NCBI RefSeq assembly: GCF_004339525.1 | Contig: NZ_SMGE01000001.1 | Coordinates: 4,464,001 to 4,528,000, forward strand | Length of the DNA stretch: 64,000 nt | Source: Flavobacterium sp. 90 | GTDB taxonomy: Bacteria > Bacteroidota > Bacteroidia > Flavobacteriales > Flavobacteriaceae | Reading direction: 5' to 3' | Part shown: positions 55,656 through 64,000 of the stretch, one piece after another | Position numbering within the stretch: the first letter of the stretch is position 1 | How the letters are laid out: each line of letters starts with the position of its first letter | Made by a program: the position numbers and the translations under genes | Notes under the pieces: generated by a model | The model's input: only the letters and a program-made list of their open reading frames with translations | Told to the model about the DNA's origin: nothing | Databases searched by the model: none

Positions 55656-57293
55656 ATGTTAAAATTAAAACCTAAAGAAATATTTTATCTACTACTGTAT
55701 GCGATTCCAAATACAGTTTTAAGCTTTGGTATAGTCTATATTATTAATAATATATTGGCGGGAAAAGAGAGTTTCCTGAAAGATTACATGGGAATAGTTT
55801 TTGTTTCCATAATAGTGTACAGCTATTTATTGAATGTTATTTTTCAAAAAAGACTGAATAAATTTTCTTTTAAGCTGCTTTATGACAATGAAAAACATAT
55901 TTTTTCGCAGATTTTAAAAGCGCCGTTGCAAAGACTTGAAAAACTGGGTTCTCAGCGTTTTTTCACCGCGGTAGAAGATTTGCGTACTTTTTCTTTTTTG
56001 CCTTATACCGTAACGCACACCGTAAATTCGTTATTAATGCTCGTGTTGTGTTTGGTTTATATGTTCACACTTTCAACGCTTTCTGCCTTAATTGTGATTG
56101 CACTTATTGTTCTGGTTGCAGGATGTTATTTTTTAGTCATGAACTCCATGTCAAAACAAGTAGCTCAATTAAGAGGATATAATGAGAATTATTACAAATA
56201 TGTAGACGATGTAATGAAAGGCTTTAAGGAATTGAAACTAAGTTTTTTTAGAAGAGAAAGCCTTATGAATAATTTTCTGATTCCAAATAGAAATCAATCT
56301 ATGGACTTGGATTTTAAAATTAATTACATCTTTTTATCAATCAATTTAATAAGCCAATATGGATTGTATTTTGTTGTAGCCGTAATTCTTTTTATTCTTC
56401 CGGAAATGGGATTACTTTCAAGAGCAGATGTGATCTCTTATGTGGTGATTATATTGTTTATATCCGGTCCAATCAATAACATCATCAACTTGCAGCAAAT
56501 GTATACCAGATTTATGGTGGCAAATGCAAGAATAAAAAAGTTTATTAAGGATTTTGAAATTGTCGATGATACCTATAATTCCAAGTCTGGGGAAAATCAT
56601 GACTTTCAATCGTTAAGTTTTAAAGACATAACATTTTCGTATCACAATGAAAATGAAGAAACGGCTTCGTTTACTTCAGGTCCAATAAATTTTGAGATAA
56701 AACAAGGAGAGATCATTTTTATAGTAGGAGGTAACGGATCCGGTAAAAGTACTTTTATAAATTTACTTACAGGTTTATACAAGCCAACCGGCGGAAGTAT
56801 GATAATGAATGGCGTTGAAAAAATCGATGTTACTGAAATAACACAAAGCTTAATTTCGGCGGTATTTACAGATAATCACCTCTTCTCTCACAATTATGAT
56901 GATTACAAACTTGAAAATAATGCAGAATATATTGAGTTGCTAAAAACAATGCAATTAAATGGCGTTGTTGAAAATGACAAAGAAGAATCTGCCCGAAGAA
57001 GATTCTCTAAAGGTCAAAGTAAACGTATGTCGCTAATTTTTGCCTTGTTGGAAAATAAACCAGTTTTGGTACTTGACGAATGGGCTGCAGATCAGGATCC
57101 TCATTTTAGAAAATACTTCTACGAACAATTATTGCCAAAACTTAAAGGCGAAGGAAAAACAATTATAGCAGTGACACATGATGATGCTTATTTTCATCTT
57201 GCAGATAGAATTGTAAAATTTGATTATGGAAATATTGTCAGAGATTTAAAAACAACTACAAAAGAAGAACTAAGTGAAAACCTTTGGGTTTAA
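55656..57293 (+). CDS. cyclic-peptide/siderophore-type ABC exporter (SyrD/PvdE family)
   Basis: 545 aa, a half-transporter with the membrane domain fused to the ATPase. About six membrane helices occupy residues 1-290 (for example VLSFGIVYIINNIL, LLMLVLCLVYMFTL, YGLYFVVAVILFIL). The nucleotide-binding domain has Walker A GGNGSGKST (358-366), signature FSKGQSKR (450-457), and Walker B VLVLDEWAADQDP (470-482). The DEWAADQDP form is typical of the SyrD/PvdE (cyclic peptide transporter) family, which moves NRPS products across the inner membrane. It follows the thioesterase after 26 bases, and a hairpin follows its stop. It is the most likely inner-membrane exporter of the cluster's product. Confidence 0.94.
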   Translation: MLKLKPKEIFYLLLYAIPNTVLSFGIVYIINNILAGKESFLKDYMGIVFVSIIVYSYLLNVIFQKRLNKFSFKLLYDNEKHIFSQILKAPLQRLEKLGSQRFFTAVEDLRTFSFLPYTVTHTVNSLLMLVLCLVYMFTLSTLSALIVIALIVLVAGCYFLVMNSMSKQVAQLRGYNENYYKYVDDVMKGFKELKLSFFRRESLMNNFLIPNRNQSMDLDFKINYIFLSINLISQYGLYFVVAVILFILPEMGLLSRADVISYVVIILFISGPINNIINLQQMYTRFMVANARIKKFIKDFEIVDDTYNSKSGENHDFQSLSFKDITFSYHNENEETASFTSGPINFEIKQGEIIFIVGGNGSGKSTFINLLTGLYKPTGGSMIMNGVEKIDVTEITQSLISAVFTDNHLFSHNYDDYKLENNAEYIELLKTMQLNGVVENDKEESARRRFSKGQSKRMSLIFALLENKPVLVLDEWAADQDPHFRKYFYEQLLPKLKGEGKTIIAVTHDDAYFHLADRIVKFDYGNIVRDLKTTTKEELSENLWV

Positions 57294-57305
57294 CGCTTTT
57301 TGTCT

Positions 57306-57332
57306 AAATGCCTGAGCCGATAAGGCATTTTT
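57306..57332 (+). terminator. hairpin with T-run after ABC exporter
   Basis: AAATGCCT (57306-57313) and AGGCATTT (57323-57330) form a perfect 8-bp stem with a 9-base loop. The 3' arm runs into a short T-run (57328-57332). It starts 12 bases after the exporter stop and ends 15 bases before the next ATG. It could be an intrinsic terminator or an attenuator that lowers expression of the NRPS that follows. The short T-run makes efficiency uncertain. Confidence 0.55.
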
Positions 57333-57347
57333 ATAATCTTCGAATCA

Positions 57348-60300
57348 ATGAAGAATATAGGAAATCTTAGTCTTAATAATTGTTTTAATAATAAAAAAAT
57401 GAAACTCACACTTCCACAGCAAGATGTTTATTTTGAGCAACTGATGTATCCTGAAGATCCTATTTATAACATAGGTGCAAAAATAATTATCGAAGGATCT
57501 ATAGTTTACGAAGTATTAAATAAGGCTTATATAGCCCTCATAAATCAGCATGATTCTTATAGAAGTATTCTGAATCAATTGGATCAGGAGGTAAGAATAG
57601 AAACTATTGAAGAGCATATTACGGCATTGGAATTTGTTGATTTCTCATCAGAAAAAAATGCGGATGAAGAGGCAAATAAATTCATGCAGAGCACATTTGA
57701 AATTCCTTTTCAATTAAATGAAAAAAAAATACTGCATAAATTTATTCTTGTAAAAGTAAATGAGCAACTTCATTATTTATTCTCTGTATATCATCATATT
57801 ATAACCGATGGATGGGGAACTTCATTGATGTTTCAAAGATTGGTGAAGAACTATAATGAACTTTCAAGTTTCGGGAAAGTAGTCACAGAATATCCTTTTA
57901 CGTATAATGATTTTATAAAAGACGATAGTGCGTATGCAATATCCAACGATTATGAAGAGGATAAGTTATATTGGAAAGAAAAATTTGAGAGACTTCCTGA
58001 AAGATTATTTGAAAAAATTGACCAAAACAGCAAACCAAATCAAAGTAAAAGAAGAGAAATAATAATCAAACGCGCTGTTTATAACCAACTAGAACAAGTT
58101 GGTAAAGATTTGGGCGCGACAACATTTCATGTAATTTTAGGTGTTTTGTATCTTTATTTTGGAAGAAAACATCAAAATAAAGATTTTGCAATAGGGCTTC
58201 CGGTATTAAACAGAGGCAAATCGATATTCAAAAAAACAGTCGGATTATTCATGGGCGTTTCACCATTGCGAATTCAATTTGATTTTGAGGATAATTTCGA
58301 AGATCTGGTAAAAAATATCAAGCAACAATTGCGACAAGATTATCGCCATCAGCGATTTCCATTGGGAAAACTGATTAAAGAGTTGGAATTATTTCAGGAA
58401 AAAGACAGACTTTTTAATATCACTTTATCATATGAAAAACAAAATTATGCAGATCATTTTGTCAATTCAGAGACACGAGTAGTTCCATTATCACATCAAT
58501 CGGAGCGTGTTGCTTTGGCAATTTACATTCGGGAATTTGATGAGTCGGAAGATGTTAAAATTGACTTTGATTATAATATCAATTATTTTAGTGAATCTGA
58601 TAGTTTCAAAATGGCAACTCATTTTGAAACCTTACTTGCTGCTGTAATTGATAGCCCTGGAGAGTTACTTTCAAAATATCAATATCTTACCCAATCAGAA
58701 AGACAGGAAATAGTAGAGAACTTCAATAAAACGGAATTTAGTTATCCTTGTGAAGCTACTTTGATAACACTTTTTAGTGAACAGGTAATCAAAAATCCGC
58801 ATAGAATTGCATTAGTAGATGAGTACAAAGCGTATACTTATAGTGAGTTAGATTTGCTGTCAAACAAAATAGCCGCTTATTTACAGAAAAGAAATAGAGC
58901 GCAAGATTCTGCTCCAATTGCAGTTTTAATGGATCGTTCGGCTAATCTTGTAGTTACTTTATTAGGGATATTAAAGTCCGGTAGTGCTTATATTCCGTTA
59001 GATCCTTCTTTTCCAAGAGAACGTTTAGAATATATTATTGAGCACAGTGGCGTACAACAAATTATAGCAACTCAAAGTCTAAAACACAATCTGAATCTAA
59101 AAGACAGAATAATAGATATTGAGGTTATTGTAAAGGAAGAAATTAATTTAGAACAAAGAGAACCAGCAAAAATATCGGCTTTAGCCACTGCTTATATCAT
59201 CTATACATCCGGATCTACAGGAAAACCTAAAGGTGTAGCAATAAGTCACCAATCATTACTGAATTTTTTAATTAGTATACAGCATCAACCTAAAGTCGAA
59301 GAACAGGATTATTTGTTTTCGGTAACAACACAATCGTTTGATATTTCGATACTTGAGTTTTTTGCGCCATTGATTTCGGGAGCTAAATTATATATTGCAA
59401 GTCAGGAACTTTTAGCAGATCCTTTGGCGATTGTTACAAAGTTAAAGGAACTGGAACCAAGTATAATTCAGGCAACGCCTAGTTTTTTTCAAATGCTTTA
59501 TAATGCAGGATGGAAAGGAAATAAAGCACTTAAAATTTTATGCGGAGGCGATTTGCTAAGTGAAACATTAGCCGAAAAGTTACTGGAAACTAATGCGGAA
59601 TTATGGAATATGTACGGTCCAACAGAAACTACAATTTGGTCCAGCTGTAAAAAAATAACGCAGGCAAAAGAAGCTTCAAATATTGGTAAACCTATTTACA
59701 ACACTCAATTGTACATTCTCGATGATTGTATGCAATTGCTGCCTGTTGGTAGTGTTGGAACTATTTATATTGGCGGCGATGGATTAGCGCAAGGATATTT
59801 TAAAAACGAAGCGTTAACCAACGAAAAATTCATTCAAAATGCATTCAACAAAAAAGAGAGAATGTATAATACCGGTGATTTAGGAAAATGGAATGAAAAT
59901 GGCGAAATAGAATTTCTGGGACGTAACGATAATCAGGTAAAAATAAGAGGATATCGTATTGAACTTGGAGAAATCGAAACGAAGTTAAACCAAATCGGAA
60001 ATATTAAAGAAGCTATAGTAATTGCTCAGCAAAGTGCTGGACAGGAAGCTGTATTAATTGCTTATGTAATTGCGCAACCCGATACGTTTAATGCTCTTGC
60101 AATCATCAATACATTGAGAGAAGAATTACCGGAATATATGATTCCTCATGCACTGTTTTCTTTAGATGAATTTCCGTTAACACCCAATAAAAAGGTAGAC
60201 AGAAAGGCGCTTTCACAAACTAAAATAGCAACTGAAAAAGTACTGGTTTCTTATGAAAAACCAACTACAGAAATCGAGATTAAGATTTGTAACTTTTATC

Positions 60301-61841
60301 AGGAAGTATTAGGAATAAAAGCAGAAATTGGTATTACGGATAATTTTTTTCAGCTTGGTGGACACTCTTTAAATGCTGTAAAATTAATAAACAGTATAGA
60401 TGAAAAATTGCATTACAGAATAACCTTAAAAGATATTTTTGACTATCCTACCGTACAAAAATTAGCGAGGTATCTTGAGAAAAAAGAAACTATACAATCG
60501 AATGCTATTATACCAATTGCAGAGCGTTTGTATTATGAAATTACTTTTTCTCAATATAACATCTGGCTGGCATCGCAACTAAAAGAAAAATCGATATCCT
60601 ACAATATGTCGGCAGTGTTCAAAATACAAGGTCAAATCAAAAAAAAGGTGTTGGATCAGGTATTTTTTGAATTGCAAAAAAAGCATGAAATAGTAAGAAC
60701 AAATTTTGTTGAAATAGAAGGTATTCCTCATCAAAAAATTTCTTCGGAGATAACAGCGCTATCAATTGAGGAATTCTTTTATGAAGAAAAAGAAAGGATA
60801 AAATCTATAGAAGATTACGTAAATAAAGCATTTGATTTAGAAAATGAAACGCTTCTAAAAGTGGCGTTATTTCATGAGAAAAATGGAGATTCTTATTTGG
60901 TATTTTGCACGCATCATATCATTATGGACGGCTGGTCATTAGAAATTTTAGTAAATGAGTTTGTAAACAAATACAAGCAAATCGAGGACGAGGAAAGTTT
61001 ACAGGATCACAAATTGATGTTTCAATTCAAGGATTATGTTGCGTGGCATCAAGAGCAGTTGAAAAACAGTAATGAGGCGAATTTAAAATTCTGGAAAAAA
61101 TACCTGGATGGATATTCCTGGAAAAACAATATCCCTTTTGATAGGGAAGACTTTGAAGATAAAAATATAGGATCTGATCATGATTTTGTATTTGACTCCA
61201 TTAAATTTTCGGAATTAAATGAATTTGTACAACAGCAAAACATTTCTCTTCACACATTTTTGGTAGGGACGTTTAGCATGCTTATGTACAAAATGTATGG
61301 AGAAGAAGATTTTTGTATCGGAACCATTAATTCCGGCAGAACCCACTCTGAACTTCATAATCAACTTGGAATGTTTGCGAAAACTTTGCCTCTAAGAAAT
61401 CGTATAAATTCAGAAAATAGTCTTAGCGAAATATTACAGGAAACGCATAGTAATCTCTTAATGATCGATGAACACCAGGATCTTCCTGAAAGCGTACAGA
61501 ACAAATTAAGATTAGATGTATTGTTGGTATTGCAGAATCCTTCTTTTAGTTACGCAAATATTGCTATCAATGAAAATCTGCATTTGCAAATAGCACCACT
61601 GAGTTCTTCTTATAGCAGACTTCCATTGTTAATCAACTTTGTGGTAAACGAAGGAAATGTATCAGGCACAATAAGTTATAATGCTACAAAGTATGAAACG
61701 GCAACAATTGAGATAATTAAACTGAAATATGAAAAATTACTTCGGGAAATTGTAGAAAACGCAAACAAATCTTTAGAATCAATAGACATAAAATTAGCTA
61801 TTGAAAAAGAGCGAACGATAGATATAGGTTTCAATTTTTAA
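57348..61841 (+). CDS. NRPS C-A-T-C, predicted Gly, ending in a condensation domain
   Basis: 1497 aa; an alternative start is the ATG at 57399, just before the C domain. The N-terminal C domain begins with LTLPQQDVYFEQ and has HHIITDG at 149. The wording differs from the other C domains, and a starter or special acceptor role is possible. The A domain (about 465-940) has YTSGSTG and NMYGPTE. Its code DILQLGMIW fits Gly, and unlike the Gly domain of the 13574 gene it has no inserts. T Ser is 1007 in GGHS. A second C domain (HHIIMDG at 1189) ends the protein with no A or T after it, so its acceptor must be on another protein. There is no TubC_N domain. It is separated from the exporter by a hairpin, so it may be expressed separately. 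Its place in the assembly order is unclear. Confidence 0.94.
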   Translation: MKNIGNLSLNNCFNNKKMKLTLPQQDVYFEQLMYPEDPIYNIGAKIIIEGSIVYEVLNKAYIALINQHDSYRSILNQLDQEVRIETIEEHITALEFVDFSSEKNADEEANKFMQSTFEIPFQLNEKKILHKFILVKVNEQLHYLFSVYHHIITDGWGTSLMFQRLVKNYNELSSFGKVVTEYPFTYNDFIKDDSAYAISNDYEEDKLYWKEKFERLPERLFEKIDQNSKPNQSKRREIIIKRAVYNQLEQVGKDLGATTFHVILGVLYLYFGRKHQNKDFAIGLPVLNRGKSIFKKTVGLFMGVSPLRIQFDFEDNFEDLVKNIKQQLRQDYRHQRFPLGKLIKELELFQEKDRLFNITLSYEKQNYADHFVNSETRVVPLSHQSERVALAIYIREFDESEDVKIDFDYNINYFSESDSFKMATHFETLLAAVIDSPGELLSKYQYLTQSERQEIVENFNKTEFSYPCEATLITLFSEQVIKNPHRIALVDEYKAYTYSELDLLSNKIAAYLQKRNRAQDSAPIAVLMDRSANLVVTLLGILKSGSAYIPLDPSFPRERLEYIIEHSGVQQIIATQSLKHNLNLKDRIIDIEVIVKEEINLEQREPAKISALATAYIIYTSGSTGKPKGVAISHQSLLNFLISIQHQPKVEEQDYLFSVTTQSFDISILEFFAPLISGAKLYIASQELLADPLAIVTKLKELEPSIIQATPSFFQMLYNAGWKGNKALKILCGGDLLSETLAEKLLETNAELWNMYGPTETTIWSSCKKITQAKEASNIGKPIYNTQLYILDDCMQLLPVGSVGTIYIGGDGLAQGYFKNEALTNEKFIQNAFNKKERMYNTGDLGKWNENGEIEFLGRNDNQVKIRGYRIELGEIETKLNQIGNIKEAIVIAQQSAGQEAVLIAYVIAQPDTFNALAIINTLREELPEYMIPHALFSLDEFPLTPNKKVDRKALSQTKIATEKVLVSYEKPTTEIEIKICNFYQEVLGIKAEIGITDNFFQLGGHSLNAVKLINSIDEKLHYRITLKDIFDYPTVQKLARYLEKKETIQSNAIIPIAERLYYEITFSQYNIWLASQLKEKSISYNMSAVFKIQGQIKKKVLDQVFFELQKKHEIVRTNFVEIEGIPHQKISSEITALSIEEFFYEEKERIKSIEDYVNKAFDLENETLLKVALFHEKNGDSYLVFCTHHIIMDGWSLEILVNEFVNKYKQIEDEESLQDHKLMFQFKDYVAWHQEQLKNSNEANLKFWKKYLDGYSWKNNIPFDREDFEDKNIGSDHDFVFDSIKFSELNEFVQQQNISLHTFLVGTFSMLMYKMYGEEDFCIGTINSGRTHSELHNQLGMFAKTLPLRNRINSENSLSEILQETHSNLLMIDEHQDLPESVQNKLRLDVLLVLQNPSFSYANIAINENLHLQIAPLSSSYSRLPLLINFVVNEGNVSGTISYNATKYETATIEIIKLKYEKLLREIVENANKSLESIDIKLAIEKERTIDIGFNF

Positions 61842-61875
61842 ACTCGAATAAATAGAAAAAAATAATAAAAACATT

Positions 61876-63813
61876 ATGAAATTAATAAAAACAATAAGTA
61901 CTATTTCTTTTTTATTTGCAATCCTCATTGGGAATTTACAAGCACAAAATGTGACTTTTGAAAAAAGTAAAGCTTTTATATCTCAATTCGAAAAAGCTGA
62001 TCCCAAAAAAATTACTTGGGGATATCTTACCGTTCCTGAAACATGGGGGGCAAATGACGGTAAAACAATAAAAATTGCAGTAACGGTATTAAAAAAGAAT
62101 TCAGCTTCAAAAGATTCGAACGCAATAGTTTTTATACAAGGTGGTCCGGGTGCAAGTGGTATTGATAATATATGGTTGTGGTCAAGACATCCTCTTCGCG
62201 AAAATAATGATATTGTATTATTTGATGTTCGCGGAACAGGATATTCTCAACCAAGGTTAGATCAGGGACTAGGAAAGAAGTTTTTAGAAATTCTGGCAAA
62301 GAACCAATCGGAAGAAGAAGATGAAAAGCAAAAAACTAATGCTGCAATGTCCTGCAAGCAAGATCTTATCAATAGAGGAATCAACCTTGATGCTTATAAT
62401 AGTCAGGCTGTTGCCAATGATCTTCATGCATTAAAGGCAGCTTTAAAATACAAAAACTGGAATGTATACGGGGTTTCATACGGAACATATATGGCACAAG
62501 TATATGCAAATAATTTTGCAGGCGATGTGAAATCATTATTATTAGATTCTCCAGTCTATGATATTTCGACTTATTATGTAGAGAATACTTCGAATTATAT
62601 GAACAGTTTACAGAAGGTATTTAAAATTTGTAAAGACGACAAGACATACGATAAGCAATATCCTAATTTAGAAAAAATCTACTATGAAGTAATTGCCGAT
62701 TTAGAGAAAAATCCCCTTACAGTGGCTGTAGATAAAACATTAATACCTTCAGGTACATTTACTTATAATGCAGAAGATTTTAAAGTGGCGGTTCAACAAG
62801 CCTTATACAATAAAAAATTGGTAGAAGTTATTCCGTTGTTAATTTATCAGTTTCATGAAAGAAAAGGAGAATCTTTAGGAAATCTGGTCAGTGCTTTCTC
62901 GGCTTTATTGTCTATGGATTACGGCGTTTATTATTGTGTGAGTTGTAATGAGACGCTTCCAAACAATGATTTTTTAAAATATGAACAAAATGCAGCACAA
63001 TTCAAGGGATTAAACGGAGGGATTTCATTCTACAAATCTGATTTTAAAGTTTGTGATGCATGGAATAGTAATCGTACAATAGTAAAAAAAGATTCTAACC
63101 TTTCTAATCTTTCAGCTGCGACATATCCTGTTTTGGTTTTTTCAGGTGAATTTGACCCGATCACTCCGCTGGATAACGGAAAAAAAGTGGCACAAAGATT
63201 TGGTAAAGCCAATTATATTGAAGCTAAAACATATGGACACGTTCCAAGTTTTACAAAAATTGGATATCAGGTTGTAGAAAATTTCATCGATAATCCAAAA
63301 CAGAAACCAGATCTTGATATATTTAATAAAGCCGATAAAGTGAAGCTTGTTACCGGAATCACGATTAACAAAGGAGTTGCTAAAACAGGTAAAAGTATTG
63401 GAGACCAAGATCCTATTTTTCTATTTCCTTTAGTTACCGCCTTACTATTAATGCTGGCATTTGTTTTTACGTACCTTATAAAGTTAATAAAAAAGAGATA
63501 TACCACGATTCAGGATAAAATTGTAAGGATTGGGGCAACGATTACTTCTATTATTGGATTAGTACTTTTTGGGTGTTTGGTTATGGCAATTTTAAAAGTT
63601 TCAGAGCAAAACTATTTCATTCTGGCATTTGGTCTTCCGGAAACCTTCAACTATATATTTCTGATGGTGCTGGTATTTTTTACGTGCCTGATTTTAACCT
63701 TGGTGTATTATATCTTAACCATAAAAAAAACCGATGCGAGAAGTGTCGTTTTCTCCGTGATTTTTTCAAACATACTATTAGCAACCTATCTGTTTTATTG
63801 GGGAATCATATAA
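61876..63813 (+). CDS. secreted S33-type alpha/beta hydrolase with C-terminal membrane helices
   Basis: 645 aa. The signal peptide (1-24, ending GNLQAQ) exports it. The core is a TAP/S33 peptidase-like alpha/beta hydrolase: oxyanion region FIQGGPGASG, DVRGTGYS, nucleophile elbow GVSYGT (Ser 201), Asp 427 in FSGEFDPITP, and His 455 in YGHVPS, giving a complete triad. Four predicted membrane helices follow (about 515-537, 551-572, 588-612, 621-643), so the catalytic part should face the periplasm. The gene is 34 bases after the NRPS. S33 enzymes cleave N-terminal residues or esters and amides of small molecules. Possible roles are maturation of a prodrug, inactivation of the product for self-protection, or an unrelated peptidase. 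The family call is good; the role is open. Confidence 0.88.
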   Translation: MKLIKTISTISFLFAILIGNLQAQNVTFEKSKAFISQFEKADPKKITWGYLTVPETWGANDGKTIKIAVTVLKKNSASKDSNAIVFIQGGPGASGIDNIWLWSRHPLRENNDIVLFDVRGTGYSQPRLDQGLGKKFLEILAKNQSEEEDEKQKTNAAMSCKQDLINRGINLDAYNSQAVANDLHALKAALKYKNWNVYGVSYGTYMAQVYANNFAGDVKSLLLDSPVYDISTYYVENTSNYMNSLQKVFKICKDDKTYDKQYPNLEKIYYEVIADLEKNPLTVAVDKTLIPSGTFTYNAEDFKVAVQQALYNKKLVEVIPLLIYQFHERKGESLGNLVSAFSALLSMDYGVYYCVSCNETLPNNDFLKYEQNAAQFKGLNGGISFYKSDFKVCDAWNSNRTIVKKDSNLSNLSAATYPVLVFSGEFDPITPLDNGKKVAQRFGKANYIEAKTYGHVPSFTKIGYQVVENFIDNPKQKPDLDIFNKADKVKLVTGITINKGVAKTGKSIGDQDPIFLFPLVTALLLMLAFVFTYLIKLIKKRYTTIQDKIVRIGATITSIIGLVLFGCLVMAILKVSEQNYFILAFGLPETFNYIFLMVLVFFTCLILTLVYYILTIKKTDARSVVFSVIFSNILLATYLFYWGII

Positions 63814-63886
63814 CATACATCAATGAGCAGGTTTAATAGCCTGTCTTGTTTCAATTAGAAGAATATTAAACAAAAAACACTTTTTT

Positions 63887-64000
63887 ATGATAAAAAATAC
63901 GACTGAAGAATATACAATCCTTTCTGAAAAATTTTTAGAATTTGAAGGCAATAAAGATATCCCTGCAAGAATAAATACCAATCATGACTCTGTTCCTGAT
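63887..64000 (+). CDS. unidentified protein, N-terminal 38 residues only
   Basis: An ATG at 63887, preceded by an A-rich then T-rich stretch, opens a frame that runs off the window (MIKNTTEEYTILSEKF and on). No signal peptide and no recognisable motif appear in 38 residues. It follows the hydrolase after 73 bases on the same strand. Because the 57348 NRPS ends in a C domain lacking a partner module, this gene or one after it might supply the acceptor. The visible residues give no support for or against that. Confidence 0.5.
   Translation, partial: MIKNTTEEYTILSEKFLEFEGNKDIPARINTNHDSVPD

Noticed and set aside
63814..63886. Small inverted repeat CAGG...CCTG after the hydrolase as a terminator
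   Set aside because: The stem is only four base pairs and the run that follows is not a clear T-tract.
1..64000. Insertion sequences, CRISPR arrays, tRNA or rRNA genes
   Set aside because: No transposase frames, short regularly spaced repeats or RNA-gene motifs were found; the only long repeats are the duplicated A-domain blocks.

Overview
The window is AT-rich DNA, and every credible gene lies on the + strand. The genes are closely packed, starts are preceded by A-rich sequence rather than clear Shine-Dalgarno motifs, and there is an OMP_b-brl_3-type outer-membrane barrel protein. Together these point to a member of the Bacteroidota, most likely Flavobacteriaceae. This is inferred from composition and gene families, not from a marker gene.

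Almost the whole window is one giant hybrid NRPS/PKS gene cluster, cut at both ends. From left to right: a 5'-truncated NRPS (1-3471, T-C-A-T); a 297-base gap with a possible operator; then a tightly spaced series of genes. These are NRPS C-A-T-C-A-T (3769-10152), NRPS C-A-T (10161-13586), NRPS C-A-T whose Gly-type adenylation domain is interrupted twice, by a luciferase-like monooxygenase and by an FkbM methyltransferase (13574-19027), PKS KS-AT-T (19047-22271), NRPS C-A-T (22268-25654), a SyrP/TauD-like dioxygenase (25707-26648), PKS KS-AT-KR-T (26712-31115), NRPS C-A-T-E-C-A-T-C-A-T (31115-42256), NRPS C-A-T-C-A-T (42313-48630), and a terminal KS-(relic AT)-T-reductase-like protein (48669-52295). 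Accessory genes follow: outer-membrane barrel protein (52355-54745), type II thioesterase (54904-55629), SyrD/PvdE-like ABC exporter (55656-57293), a separate NRPS C-A-T-C (57348-61841), a secreted, membrane-anchored S33-type serine hydrolase (61876-63813), and the start of one more gene (63887 to the end).

Reading the nine-residue specificity codes by hand gives this colinear prediction: unknown (DAKHILDIV) - Lys-like - Ala - Pro-like - Gly (predicted alpha-oxidised and O-methylated) - malonate - Ser - malonate (possible KR) - D-Asn - Ser - Ser - Ser - Lys-like - final KS/R module. A separate Gly module sits in the 57348 gene. Gene order is backed by docking elements. Five subunits begin with a TubC_N-like docking domain, and each protein just upstream of them ends in a short hydrophobic strand-like tail.

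The most unusual points are: (1) the doubly interrupted Gly adenylation domain, which suggests an alpha-methoxyglycine-type residue; (2) the terminal reductase-like domain, in which the catalytic Tyr is His, so release may be non-reductive (R*-like cyclisation); (3) a KS module whose AT is only a relic; (4) near-identical Ser A domains in three consecutive modules; (5) a membrane-anchored serine hydrolase next to an assembly line that makes D-Asn. I do not recognise the final product as a known compound. No tRNA, rRNA, CRISPR array or insertion sequence was seen.
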